Below, one piece after another: positions 15,149 through 23,280 of a stretch of 64,000 nt of DNA. Made by a program: the position numbers and the translations under genes. The notes below the pieces were generated by a model. That model did not search any database. It was not told where the DNA came from and saw only the letters and a list, made by a program, of their open reading frames with translations. The stretch's first letter is position 1. Each line of letters begins with the position of its first letter. The DNA comes from an uncultured Lachnospiraceae bacterium. Lineage in GTDB: Bacteria > Bacillota > Clostridia > Lachnospirales > Lachnospiraceae. The stretch is taken from positions 1 through 64,000 of the forward strand of contig CAJUIP010000006.1 in assembly GCA_910586315.1 (NCBI GenBank). Direction: 5' to 3'.

Positions 15149-16141
15149 ATGGACGCGGAAACAAAGAGACTGAAGAAAATGAGAGGTAAACAAACAGAGA
15201 TGAGTTTGGAATTTAATAAACTGAATGCGGAGTGCATCGAGGAACTGGCAAAGTACTATGGAAAGCGGCATGACCAGACCTGCGACAGCGTAATTCTTGA
15301 TAATTTTCTTTGGAGAATTTATTACGATGTGCGCTACTGTGTCCGTGACGGGAAAGCGGTTTTATGGACGATGAATATAAGAGGAAAGCAATATGCGGCC
15401 CTCCCGGTCTGTGCAATGGAGGACATGCCTCATTATTTTTCTGAGCTGGAACAGTATTTCAATGAAGAGCTGGGAATACCGCTGGAAATTTACCTTGCGG
15501 ACGAGCCTGCCGTGGAATACTTAAATCTGCCAAAGGAGCGTTATTCGGTCACTGAACTGCCGGACAGCAGGGATTACCTTTACAGCGCAGAGGCTTTAAA
15601 GGTCCTGCCGGGGAAAAAGCTGGCGAAAAAGAAAAATCATATGAACTTCTTTAAACGGGAATATGAGGGACGATATGAATACCGAACCCTCTGCTGTTCT
15701 GATAATATGGATATATGGAAATTTCTGGATAAGTGGAGGGAGCAGAAAGGACAGGAAGTGGAAGGCCATCTGGACTATGAGGTAGAGGGAATCCATGAGA
15801 TTCTAAAAAATTGCTGCTTTTTAAATGTTCGTATGGGCGGGATTTATATTGACGGAAAACTGGAAGCATTTTCCATTGGCAGCTTCAATGCACGGGAAAA
15901 AATGGCAATCATCCATGTGGAAAAGGCCAATCCGGAAATCCGTGGCCTGTATCAGATGATTAATCAGCAATTTTTAATGCATGAATTTGAAGAAGCGGAA
16001 ATCGTAAACCGTGAGGACGATATGGGACTGCCGGGACTCAGACATGCAAAAATGTCCTATGCCCCCATGGGATTTGCGAAGAAATACAGAATTCGGCAGC
16101 TTTGGCCGGAGGGAAGTCAGAGGGACTTGAAGAAAGTATGA
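15149..16141 (+). CDS. DUF2156 (phosphatidylglycerol lysyltransferase-like) protein
   Basis: The 330-residue protein belongs to the DUF2156 acyltransferase fold. N-terminal MSLEFNKLNAECIEELAKYYGKR leads to a first GNAT-like half. The second half carries the conserved core KKKNHMNFFKREYEGRYEYRTL, then RMGGIYIDGKLEAFSIGSFNAREKMAIIHVEKANPEIRGLYQMINQQFL and NREDDMGLPGLRHAKMSYAPMGFAKKY. Relatives of this last motif (REDDMG-xG-LRxAKxSYxP) transfer acyl or aminoacyl groups, but this short class lacks the membrane part of MprF, so its acceptor is unknown. The start is uncertain: MSLEFN at 15200 is an alternative. The ATGA overlap with the next gene shows translational coupling. Confidence 0.8.
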   Translation: MDAETKRLKKMRGKQTEMSLEFNKLNAECIEELAKYYGKRHDQTCDSVILDNFLWRIYYDVRYCVRDGKAVLWTMNIRGKQYAALPVCAMEDMPHYFSELEQYFNEELGIPLEIYLADEPAVEYLNLPKERYSVTELPDSRDYLYSAEALKVLPGKKLAKKKNHMNFFKREYEGRYEYRTLCCSDNMDIWKFLDKWREQKGQEVEGHLDYEVEGIHEILKNCCFLNVRMGGIYIDGKLEAFSIGSFNAREKMAIIHVEKANPEIRGLYQMINQQFLMHEFEEAEIVNREDDMGLPGLRHAKMSYAPMGFAKKYRIRQLWPEGSQRDLKKV

Positions 16142-17163
16142 TTCGGTATTTGGGAACAGAAGAAAAGGGGAGGACAAGAGCTCTGTGGAATGAGGCCTTC
16201 CCGGAGGATTCCAGCCAGTTCTGCGAGTATTACTTTAAGGAAAAAATGAAGGATAATCAAGTGCTGGTCTGCGAAGAAGAGGGTAAAATTGTTGCCATGC
16301 TGCACCGGAATCCCTATATGATTTCGATGCGGGAGGACATAAAAAAGTGCGATTATATCGTAAGTGTGGCTACGGCAGTTTCAGAACGAAAAAAGGGACA
16401 TATGCGGGGGCTTTTACTTGCCGTGCTGCGGGATATGCAGGAGGAGAGGATGCCCTTTACGTTTCTGATGCCGGCGAGGGAATCGCTGTATCTTCCTTAC
16501 GATTTCCGGTTCGTATTTGATCAGCCGCGATGGGTGCTGTGCTATAATAAGGACATCCGGCGGGCGCCATATGATGGAAACACACTGGCGGAGGATTTGG
16601 CTCAGTGGCAGAATGCCTGGCTGAAGCGGCAGTATGAAGTGTTTGCGGTTCGCGACCAGGCATATCTGGAACGGATGGAGAAGGAGCTGAAAAGCGAAAA
16701 CGGAACCTGCACCCTGCTCTATGATGATGACTGGTTTATTGGAATGGAAAGCGAATGGGGACTTCAGGAAAGAGAAATGCGTTATCTTTATACAGGAGAA
16801 CGGTACAGGACCCTGGCCGGGGCAAAGCCGGCCATTATGGCAAGAATCGTATGCATGCCGGAATTTGTAAAGAATATCCGGCTGTCGGAGGAATGCCCGG
16901 AGGATGAGGTCACAGTGGAAATCGGCGTCCATGATTTGTTTGTGCCCCAGAACCAGGGAGCATGGTCCTGGAGGCTGACCAAAAAGGGATCTTCCATGAC
17001 TCAGGAATCAAGATTTATTTCCAGGGGGCAGCCGGCGGTATTTACCATCGCCCAGCTGACCCAGTGGCTGTTTGGCTATGCAGTGCCGGAGCAGGTGGGA
17101 TGTATCCCCCATGGAAAGTATATTGAACCTTTTCATGGCGTTTTTCTGGATGAAGTGGTTTAA
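16138..17163 (+). CDS. Eis-like GNAT N-acetyltransferase
   Basis: The ATG at 16138 overlaps the preceding stop (ATGA), giving 341 residues. The first GNAT domain contains the acetyl-CoA loop ATAVSERKKGHMRGLLLAVLRDM (about 80-102). A second acetyltransferase-like half follows, and then an SCP2-like C-terminal domain (VEIGVHDLFVPQNQGAWSW...FTIAQLTQWLFGYAVP). This three-part order is that of Eis/enhanced-intracellular-survival type acetyltransferases, which acetylate amines of varied substrates. It forms a unit with the DUF2156 gene and is followed 20 bases later by a sirtuin. An acetyltransferase next to a deacetylase is suggestive, but a link is only inferred. Confidence 0.8.
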   Translation: MIRYLGTEEKGRTRALWNEAFPEDSSQFCEYYFKEKMKDNQVLVCEEEGKIVAMLHRNPYMISMREDIKKCDYIVSVATAVSERKKGHMRGLLLAVLRDMQEERMPFTFLMPARESLYLPYDFRFVFDQPRWVLCYNKDIRRAPYDGNTLAEDLAQWQNAWLKRQYEVFAVRDQAYLERMEKELKSENGTCTLLYDDDWFIGMESEWGLQEREMRYLYTGERYRTLAGAKPAIMARIVCMPEFVKNIRLSEECPEDEVTVEIGVHDLFVPQNQGAWSWRLTKKGSSMTQESRFISRGQPAVFTIAQLTQWLFGYAVPEQVGCIPHGKYIEPFHGVFLDEVV

Positions 17164-17183
17164 AGGAAAGGAGCACATGCGGA

Positions 17184-17906
17184 ATGAGTGAGCGGGAAAC
17201 CTTGAAAAAGTGGCTGGAGGAGAGTGAAAATATCGTTTTTTTCGGCGGAGCGGGAGTCTCCACGGAAAGTAAAATTCCTGATTTTCGCAGTACGGACGGG
17301 CTTTATAACCAGCAGTATGCTTATCCGCCGGAGACCATCCTCAGCCATACTTTCTATATGAAAAATACGGAAGAATTTTACAGGTTTTATCGAAATAAAA
17401 TGCTGTTTCCTGAGGCGGAGCCCAACCGGGCGCATAAGGCGCTGGCAAGGTTAGAGGAGATGGGAAAGCTTAAGGCTGTAGTGACACAGAATATTGACGG
17501 TCTCCACCAGAAAGCAGGCAGCAGGGAGGTGCTGGAGCTTCATGGCTCTGTGCTTCGAAATTACTGCATGCGGTGCGGAAAATTTTATGGACTGGATGCA
17601 GTACTGAATACGGAAGGTATTCCTAAATGCCAGTGCCAGGGCATTATTAAGCCGGATGTGGTTCTTTACGAAGAAGGACTGGACCAACAGACAATACAGA
17701 AGGCGGTGGCCTATATTGCAGGGGCGGATGTGCTGATTATCGGAGGAACATCACTTACGGTGTATCCCGCCGCGGGTCTCATTGACTATTACAGAGGAAA
17801 GAAGCTGGTACTGATCAATAAATCGGTAACGCCCATGGACAGCCGCGCGGATCTTGTCATAAGCGGTCCCATCGGCGAGGTTTTGGGAGACGCTGTGGGC
17901 GTATAA
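17184..17906 (+). CDS. cobB: NAD-dependent protein deacylase (sirtuin, CobB/SrtN type)
   Basis: The 240-residue protein has all class marks: GGAGVSTESKIPDFRS (21-36) for NAD binding, TQNIDGLH (101-108), catalytic His in LELHGS (120), a zinc site CMRC (128, 131) with CQC (149, 151), and GGTSLTVYPAAGL near the C-terminus. It removes acetyl or other acyl groups from lysines using NAD. It lies directly after the GNAT gene and before DUF951, probably in one transcript that reads into the rpsF leader region. Confidence 0.92.
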   Translation: MSERETLKKWLEESENIVFFGGAGVSTESKIPDFRSTDGLYNQQYAYPPETILSHTFYMKNTEEFYRFYRNKMLFPEAEPNRAHKALARLEEMGKLKAVVTQNIDGLHQKAGSREVLELHGSVLRNYCMRCGKFYGLDAVLNTEGIPKCQCQGIIKPDVVLYEEGLDQQTIQKAVAYIAGADVLIIGGTSLTVYPAAGLIDYYRGKKLVLINKSVTPMDSRADLVISGPIGEVLGDAVGV

Positions 17907-17946
17907 AAACGGACGCTGACTAGTGGAGGGAGACAGAAAACAGGCG

Positions 17947-18162
17947 ATGATATATGAAGTGGGAGATATTGTAAAACTGAAAAAGCCGCACCCTTGCGGG
18001 AGCCAGGAGTGGGAAATTCTCCGGGTGGGAGCGGACTTCCGGCTCAAATGCATGGGATGCGGACATATGGTCATGGTGACCAGGAGGCTGGTAGAGAAAA
18101 ATACCAGAGGCTTAAGAAAGCCGGATGGAGGAAACGATACAAAAAGCGATACAAAAATATAG
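17947..18162 (+). CDS. DUF951 family protein
   Basis: I start at the ATG at 17947 (MIYEVGDIVKLKKPHPCGSQEWEILRVGADFRLKCMGC), because the GTG at 17923 lies only 16 bases past the sirtuin stop and has a poorer site. This 71-residue protein has the family core: VGDIVxLKKPHPCG, W-x-ILRxGADFRLKCxGC and a Cys pair that could bind a metal, then VMVTRRLVEKN. DUF951 proteins commonly precede rpsF in Firmicutes, as here, and are predicted to bind nucleic acid, though no function is shown. Confidence 0.88.
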   Translation: MIYEVGDIVKLKKPHPCGSQEWEILRVGADFRLKCMGCGHMVMVTRRLVEKNTRGLRKPDGGNDTKSDTKI

Positions 18163-18172
18163 GCAAAAGGGC

Positions 18173-18201
18173 TTGCATTTCTTGGGTTTTTCTGTTAGTA
18201 T
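18173..18201 (+). promoter_or_regulatory. Promoter of rpsF-ssb-rpsR
   Basis: TTGCAT (18173-18178), a 17-base spacer and TAGTAT (18196-18201) lie about 80 bases before rpsF, just upstream of the predicted S6:S18 leader. Confidence 0.55.
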
Positions 18202-18224
18202 TAAAAACTGTGACATATTAAATT

Positions 18225-18267
18225 CCTTGCTCCTGTTACTGAAAAACGGGGGCCAGAGACCACAAGG
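18225..18267 (+). promoter_or_regulatory. Probable S6:S18 ribosomal-protein leader (rpsF autoregulation)
   Basis: CCTTG (18225-18229) can pair with CAAGG (18263-18267), which is part of the AAGGAGG ribosome site. An inner helix, CTCCTGTT/AACGGGGG, fits between them. Leaders of this form in Firmicutes bind the S6:S18 complex and shut off translation of rpsF. I infer this by position and pairing; I have not matched a covariance model. Confidence 0.6.
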
Positions 18268-18280
18268 AGGTAAGAAAACT

Positions 18281-18568
18281 ATGAACAAATACGAATTAGC
18301 AGTTGTTCTTAGCGCAAAACTTGAGGATGATGAGAGAACAGCCGCTCTCGAAAAGGTAAAGGGGTATATCACCCGTTTCGGCGGCACTGTTACAGATGTG
18401 GATGAGTGGGGCAAGAAGAGACTTGCTTATGAAATCCAGAAAATGAAAGAAGGATTCTACTACTTCGTTCACTTTGAAGGCGACTCCAACTGCCCCAATG
18501 AGGTAGAAGCTCATGTCCGCATTATGGAGCCGGTTATCCGTTATCTTTGCGTAAGACAGGACGCTTAA
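18281..18568 (+). CDS. rpsF: 30S ribosomal protein S6
   Basis: The 95-residue protein starts after AAGGAGG and reads MNKYELAVVLSAKLEDDERTAALEKVKGYITRFGGTVTDVDEWGKKRLAYEIQKMKEGFYYFVHFE. The VDEWGKKRLAY...GFYY block is the S6 signature. It joins the central domain of the 30S subunit as a heterodimer with S18. The operon order rpsF-ssb-rpsR is the conserved Firmicute one. Confidence 0.97.
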   Translation: MNKYELAVVLSAKLEDDERTAALEKVKGYITRFGGTVTDVDEWGKKRLAYEIQKMKEGFYYFVHFEGDSNCPNEVEAHVRIMEPVIRYLCVRQDA

Positions 18569-18586
18569 TAAAGAAAGTGTGATGAT

Positions 18587-19081
18587 ATGAATAAAGTTAT
18601 CCTTATGGGCAGATTAACCAGAGACCCGGAAGTACGCTATTCCCAGGGCGAGCGCTCCATGGCAATTGCAAGATATACGCTTGCTGTTGACCGGAGGGGA
18701 AGAAGGAGCCAGGACGGCGATCAGGGCCAGACTGCAGATTTTATCAATATCGTAGCGTTTGACCGTGCTGGAGAGTTTGCAGAGAAATACTTCCGCCAGG
18801 GCATGCGGGTACTGATTTCAGGAAGAATTCAGACCGGCAGCTATGTAAATAAGGATGGCCAGAAGGTCTATACAACGGATGTGATTGTAGATGACCAGGA
18901 GTTTGCCGACAGCAAGAACCAGAGCAGCGGTGACAGCGGCTTTGGAGGCGGCAGCTATGGCGGAGGAAACAGCCGCGAAAGCTATCAGCAGGGGACAAGA
19001 CCCGCTCCGTCCAGCGCAATCGGCGACGGTTTTATGAATATTCCTGATGGAGTCGAGGATGAGGGACTTCCATTCAACTAA
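18587..19081 (+). CDS. ssb: Single-stranded DNA-binding protein
   Basis: The 164-residue protein has an N-terminal OB-fold (MNKVILMGRLTRDPEVRYSQ; FINIVAFDRAGEFAEKYFRQGMRVLISGRIQTGSYVNKDGQKVYTTDVIVD, about 1-106). A Gly/Ser-rich flexible linker follows, then the acidic tail VEDEGLPFN that recruits replication and repair partners. It protects single-stranded DNA during replication. It sits 18 bases after rpsF and 22 before rpsR. Confidence 0.97.
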   Translation: MNKVILMGRLTRDPEVRYSQGERSMAIARYTLAVDRRGRRSQDGDQGQTADFINIVAFDRAGEFAEKYFRQGMRVLISGRIQTGSYVNKDGQKVYTTDVIVDDQEFADSKNQSSGDSGFGGGSYGGGNSRESYQQGTRPAPSSAIGDGFMNIPDGVEDEGLPFN

Positions 19082-19103
19082 ATGTTACAGGAGGTAATGT
19101 AAA

Positions 19104-19370
19104 ATGGCATTCAATAAAGGTGATAAGTCCGATTCTTCCAGAGTAAGAAGAGGCGGCATGCATAGAAGAAAAAAAGTCTGCGTATTCTGCGGCGATAAGA
19201 ACGGCGAAATTGATTACAAGGACGTAAACAAGTTAAAGAGATACGTATCTGAGAGAGGAAAAATTCTTCCCAGAAGAATCACAGGAAACTGTGCAAAACA
19301 CCAGAGAGCTTTGACAGTAGCTATCAAGAGAGCAAGACATATCGCTCTTATGCCCTACACCTGTGAATAA
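19104..19370 (+). CDS. rpsR: 30S ribosomal protein S18
   Basis: The 88-residue basic protein contains KKVCVFCGDKNGEIDYKDVNKLKRYVSERGKILPRRITGNCAKHQRALTVAIKRARHIALMPY, the full S18 family pattern. The two Cys in VCVFC mark the zinc-type paralogue. AGGAGG precedes it closely. It completes the rpsF-ssb-rpsR operon and partners S6 on 16S rRNA. Confidence 0.97.
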   Translation: MAFNKGDKSDSSRVRRGGMHRRKKVCVFCGDKNGEIDYKDVNKLKRYVSERGKILPRRITGNCAKHQRALTVAIKRARHIALMPYTCE

Positions 19371-19397
19371 TACAAGTTTAATGATTTAACTGCAAAC

Positions 19398-19453
19398 GTT
19401 CAGCCCTGCGCCTCCTGCCTGCTATAAGCATGTAAGAGGATGCAGGGCTGAAC
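19398..19453 (+). terminator. Hairpin after rpsR
   Basis: GTTCAGCCCTGC (19398-19409) pairs with GCAGGGCTGAAC (19442-19453). No clear T-run follows. Further on, CTGCCGC and GCGGCAG (19528-19592) are followed by TCTTTTATTTTT and may be the real terminator between the convergent genes. Confidence 0.5.
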
Positions 19454-19600
19454 TGCTTAAAATATAGAAAATTTATAAGTTCCGTGCACTGCTTTTGAGA
19501 TTCAGGCCTGAATTTGCGTATTGCAACGCATCCCTGCCGCTTTGTCAGACAAAGACTCCTGTAAAGCTTCCTGGTTCATAAAAAGCTGTGCGGCAGTCTT

Positions 19601-20776
19601 TTATTTTTCAAATACGATTTCACCGCCCAGGACAGTCATGGCACAGTCTAAGAGTGCGTGGATATCATCCAGGGGATTTTTCTCAAATACAGCAAAGTTT
19701 GCTTTCTTTCCGACGGTGATGGAGCCGTGGGTATCTTTTACATCCAGCAGCTCGGCGGCGTTGATGGTGCCGCACTGGATGGCTTCCATGGGGGTCATTC
19801 CGTTTTCCACCATCAGAACACATTCGAATGCAGTCTTGTCATATTCATTAAAGGGAGTTCCGGCGTCGGTGCCGAGGGCAATCTTTACACCTGCTTTGTG
19901 AGCGCGGCGGAAGGTGTCTTGATGGGCGTCAATGGTCCGTTCTACCTTTTCTACCATATAATCCGGAATCCCGGCGCCTGTGCCATATTCCCTAATCCAG
20001 TAAGGGGCAGCCAGGGTGGGAACGAAGAATACATTATGTTCCTTCATGAAATCAAAACACCAGTCATCCATGAAGAAGCCGTGCTCAATGGAGTCTATTC
20101 CAGCCCGAAGAGCGTTTTTAATGCCTTCCATACCCTGAGCATGGGTAAAAGTCTTTGCTCCCGCTTTATGAGCTTCCTCAATGGCAGCCCGGAGCTCGTC
20201 CTCTGTAAGCTGCGGAGAGCCGGGCTCCACGCCTTTGGTCATTACGCCTCCGGTGGCCATCAGCTTAATCCAGCTGGCCCCGGCTTTGAGCTGTTCTCTG
20301 GCGGCTTTGCGGCAGTCGTCGGGACCATCGGCTTCACGGCCGGAATCATGTCCGTGGCCTCCGGTCATGCAGATGCATCTTCCGGATGTCTGCATCTCGG
20401 GAGCCAGAATGCCGCCCTTAACTTGGGCATTGTGGAGGTCCACATCAATGTAGTTGGGAGCGCCCGCGTCGCGGACATAGGTAACGCCGGATTCCACCAG
20501 AGTTTTCAGATTTTTGAGAGCGCGGATGGTTACGGCTGCATCGCTGATGGTCTCGCGGACACCGGTACCGGCATCGGAGCACATATGTACATGGCAGTTG
20601 AAAAGTCCGGGAAGAAGCGTTTTGCCGCCCAGGTCAACGACCTTTGCCTCTTCAGGAACAGAAATGCCGGAGCCGATTTCTTTTATGATGCCGGATTCCA
20701 CGAGAACGTTTCCGTCTTTAAGGACTGTCTCTCCGATGACATCAATGATGTTTGCGTGGGTAAATACTGTGGTCAT
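19601..20776 (-). CDS. Amidohydrolase, imidazolonepropionase/prolidase-like
   Basis: AGGAGG 7 bases upstream fixes the ATG at 20776, giving 391 residues; the longer upstream frame is not needed. The layout is a metal-dependent TIM-barrel amidohydrolase: a beta-sandwich start ending LGGKTLLPGLFNCHVHMCSDAG (the HxH metal motif), a TCMTGGHGHDSGREADG loop, a probable carboxylated-Lys region (SWIKLMATGG), HAQG and HGFF metal His, and the catalytic GTDAGTPFNEY. This class includes enzymes that open imidazolones, hydrolyse Xaa-Pro dipeptides or remove amides. The exact substrate is not predictable. It is cytosolic and monocistronic, convergent with rpsR. Confidence 0.85.
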   Translation of the reverse strand: MTTVFTHANIIDVIGETVLKDGNVLVESGIIKEIGSGISVPEEAKVVDLGGKTLLPGLFNCHVHMCSDAGTGVRETISDAAVTIRALKNLKTLVESGVTYVRDAGAPNYIDVDLHNAQVKGGILAPEMQTSGRCICMTGGHGHDSGREADGPDDCRKAAREQLKAGASWIKLMATGGVMTKGVEPGSPQLTEDELRAAIEEAHKAGAKTFTHAQGMEGIKNALRAGIDSIEHGFFMDDWCFDFMKEHNVFFVPTLAAPYWIREYGTGAGIPDYMVEKVERTIDAHQDTFRRAHKAGVKIALGTDAGTPFNEYDKTAFECVLMVENGMTPMEAIQCGTINAAELLDVKDTHGSITVGKKANFAVFEKNPLDDIHALLDCAMTVLGGEIVFEK

Positions 20777-21019
20777 GATAATCCTCCTGTTGAAATTACC
20801 GGAAAATTCCCCTTTTATACATGGGGATGCCTGTGCCATCAGGCGTTTCCGTTTGCTGTTACGGTTAAGCAGCTGCCCCACAGATTCGTGTATTGACTGC
20901 GCCGGGCAGTTATATGTTTAATTATAACAGTAATTTTCGGGATGGCAAGGGATTTCTCTTTTTGCAATTGCCTGGCACAGAAATGTGTGTTATACTGACC
21001 GGAGAGAAGGGGCGGTGTT

Positions 21020-21874
21020 ATGGAAAAGGAGACAATAAGGAGCGAGACAGTGGCTGTGGGGTTCATGTTGGCAGGCTGCGTGGTGTTTGCCCTGGGGCTA
21101 AACCTGTTTGTTGTGCCATGTAATTTGGTTCTGGGGGGAACCACAGGCGGCGCTGTTGTGGTGAACAAACTGTTTGGGATTCCGGTTGGAACTGCTTCTA
21201 TTATGATTAATATTCCGATTATGCTGGTTGGCTGGAGAATCCTGGGCTGGAAATTTATTGCCAGGACAGCCGTTACATCCATGGTTTTGGGGGCCATGAT
21301 CGATGCCCTGGCCTGGGTGCAGTTTCCAAAGGTGGACCCGATTCTTTCAGCTCTTTACGGAGGAATCCTCCTTGGCATTGCCATCGGAATTTTTTATCAG
21401 TATAACTGGTCAAGCGGAGGCTCGGAGATTCTGGCGCGGGCCTGGTGCAGGGCCACGGGGAAAGGAACCATGGGCCAGGCGATGGCCATCATCGATGGCC
21501 TGGTTGTGGTGGGAGGAAATCTGCTTTTGGGAGAACCGGCCAATATGTTGCTGGCGCTGGTGACAATTTTTGTCTGCTCTAAGGCTACGGATATGATTAT
21601 TGCCGGATATGATAAAGGAATGCAATGCCTGATCATTACCAATAAAGGAGACGAGCTTTACCGCCTGGTTCAGACGAAGTATCAGAGGGGCATGACCTGC
21701 CTGAACGGGCGGGGCATGTATACAGGCAATGAATACCAGGTCATGATGACCGTGGTAAAACGGGCGCAGTTTGCTGATTACAAAAAGATGATAAAAACGG
21801 TGGATCCGGCGGCGTTTGTAATTGTCAGCGAAACCTATGATGTATTCGGACGGGGGTTCAAGGAAATTTATTAA
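21020..21874 (+). CDS. YitT family membrane protein (DUF161 with DUF2179)
   Basis: The 284-residue protein has five to six hydrophobic segments in its first 190 residues (VGFMLAGCVVFALGLNLFVVP, PCNLVLGGTTGGAVV, TASIMINIPIMLVGWRILGW, LYGGILLGIAIGIFYQ), the typical PxxLxxGGxxG motif of YitT, and a soluble C-terminal DUF2179 domain (YDKGMQCLIITNKGDELYRLVQTKYQRGMTCLNGRGMYTGNEYQVMMTVVKR...VDPAAFVIVSETYDVFGRGF). It is an inner-membrane protein of unknown transport role. A weak GGGGCGG site precedes the ATG. It is followed by an M20 gene on the same strand. Confidence 0.88.
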   Translation: MEKETIRSETVAVGFMLAGCVVFALGLNLFVVPCNLVLGGTTGGAVVVNKLFGIPVGTASIMINIPIMLVGWRILGWKFIARTAVTSMVLGAMIDALAWVQFPKVDPILSALYGGILLGIAIGIFYQYNWSSGGSEILARAWCRATGKGTMGQAMAIIDGLVVVGGNLLLGEPANMLLALVTIFVCSKATDMIIAGYDKGMQCLIITNKGDELYRLVQTKYQRGMTCLNGRGMYTGNEYQVMMTVVKRAQFADYKKMIKTVDPAAFVIVSETYDVFGRGFKEIY

Positions 21875-22032
21875 AATTCTCAAGAATTATAGCAAGGAAA
21901 ACAGAATCGTGCTTGCACGTAAGCAGCAATCTGTCGGATTTTTTTCATAGGGCGAAAGTCCGTGAGAGGGAAGCCGCGGAGCGGATTCGAGCGCACTGCG
22001 CCCGGACACTATTTTTAAGGAGGAAAGGGATT

Positions 22033-23199
22033 GTGAATCTGGTAGAAGTAAAACATGAAATAGAGAGCCTTGCAGAGGCATACAAGGCAGAATTTGAAAC
22101 TGTGAGCGCCTGCATTTTTGAACACCCGGAGCTGGCGTATCAGGAGGTGACAGCCCGCGACACACTGTGCGGACTTTTGGAGCGCCATGGCTTTTCGGTA
22201 AAAAAGGGAGCGGGTTCGCTGGAAACCGCCTTTGTGGCTGAGTATAAAAGCGGAAAGCCGGGAATGACCTTCGCTTTTTTGTGTGAGTATGATGCACTGC
22301 CCGAAATCGGCCACGCCTGCGGTCACAATCTGATCGGGACCAGCGGCGCCGGCGCCGGGGTTATCCTGAGGGAAATTATGGAAAAATACGGATTAGGCGG
22401 AACCCTTAAGGTTTTGGGCACCCCGGCGGAGGAAAACGGCTCTGGAAAGATTACCATGTTGGAAGAAGGAATTTTTAAGGGCATTGATATGGCGTTAATC
22501 ATGCATCCCAGCGACGTGTCCATGGCGGACGATATTTCCTTTGCGTCTGTCAATAAGATTTATACTTTTAAGGGAAAACCTGCCCATACGGCTGCCTGCC
22601 CCTGGGTGGGAGCCAGCGCGTTAAACGGGGTTATGCAGATGTTCCATGCTGTGGATGCCCAGAGATTACATATGAAGGATTTTACCCGTGTCCATGGAAT
22701 TGTTCTGGAGGGCGGAACAGCAGTAAACATTGTGCCGGAGCGGGCCGTGTGCAAGTTTAATATCCGCTCCCTGGATTCTGATTACCTGAGGGAGGTCGTT
22801 GAAATCGTCGACAGGTGTGCCAGAGGCGCGGCCATCTGTGCCGGAGTGGATGTGGAGATTGAGCAGACCGGGTATCTCATTGAAAATGTGAGAAACGAGA
22901 AAACGCTTGTGAAGGCGGTGGAAAATAACATGAATTTCATCGGGGAGCGCCACATTCCCCGGGACTTAACTCAGGGAATCGGCTCCACTGATGTGGGAAA
23001 TGTGACTCATGCGCTTCCGTCTGCACAGTTTTATATTGGGCTGGGAGAAGGGCTTGGAACCCATACGGCGCCCTTCGCCGCCGCTGCAGGCGGGCCGGAG
23101 GGACGCCGTGCCTTAACAGCGGCCGTCAAAGTTCTGGCGATGACAGGTCTTGACATGATGGCGGACGCCGCATGCTTCTTGTCCGCGGCACGCGGGTAA
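22033..23199 (+). CDS. M20-family amidohydrolase (AbgB/aminobenzoyl-glutamate-like)
   Basis: AAGGAGGAAAGG 9 bases upstream points to GTG at 22033 (VNLVEVKHEIESL), giving 388 residues. The motif order is AbgB-like: CEYDALPEIGHACGHNLIGTSG (metal ligands), LGTPAEENGSGK (catalytic Glu), MHPSD, a dimerisation domain with GKPAHTAACPWVGASALNG, and GIGSTDVGNVTHALP and THTAPF with C-terminal metal ligands. It likely hydrolyses an acylated or aminobenzoyl amino acid in the cytoplasm. The last residues (MADAACFLSAARG) are encoded inside a dispersed repeat (23160-23186), so the C-terminus may be extended relative to relatives. Confidence 0.88.
   Translation: MNLVEVKHEIESLAEAYKAEFETVSACIFEHPELAYQEVTARDTLCGLLERHGFSVKKGAGSLETAFVAEYKSGKPGMTFAFLCEYDALPEIGHACGHNLIGTSGAGAGVILREIMEKYGLGGTLKVLGTPAEENGSGKITMLEEGIFKGIDMALIMHPSDVSMADDISFASVNKIYTFKGKPAHTAACPWVGASALNGVMQMFHAVDAQRLHMKDFTRVHGIVLEGGTAVNIVPERAVCKFNIRSLDSDYLREVVEIVDRCARGAAICAGVDVEIEQTGYLIENVRNEKTLVKAVENNMNFIGERHIPRDLTQGIGSTDVGNVTHALPSAQFYIGLGEGLGTHTAPFAAAAGGPEGRRALTAAVKVLAMTGLDMMADAACFLSAARG
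23160..23186. repeat. Dispersed repeat copy 3, coding for the M20 C-terminus
   Basis: This is a 27-base match (one mismatch) to the reverse complement of 7630-7656. It lies within the last 14 codons of the M20 gene. Just downstream are short tandem ACATACGGGT units (about 23205-23228). Confidence 0.7.
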
Positions 23200-23280
23200 G
23201 AAACATACGGGTAAAAAACATACGGGTGAGAAGTAAGAAAATGTAAGATGGAACGGTTACAATTTATCAGCGCTAATTTA

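Noticed and set aside
19658..20896. Long plus-strand open frame (412 codons) opposite the amidohydrolase gene
   Set aside because: It is a shadow of a well-conserved enzyme on the other strand. The translation shows no family pattern and there is no ribosome site.
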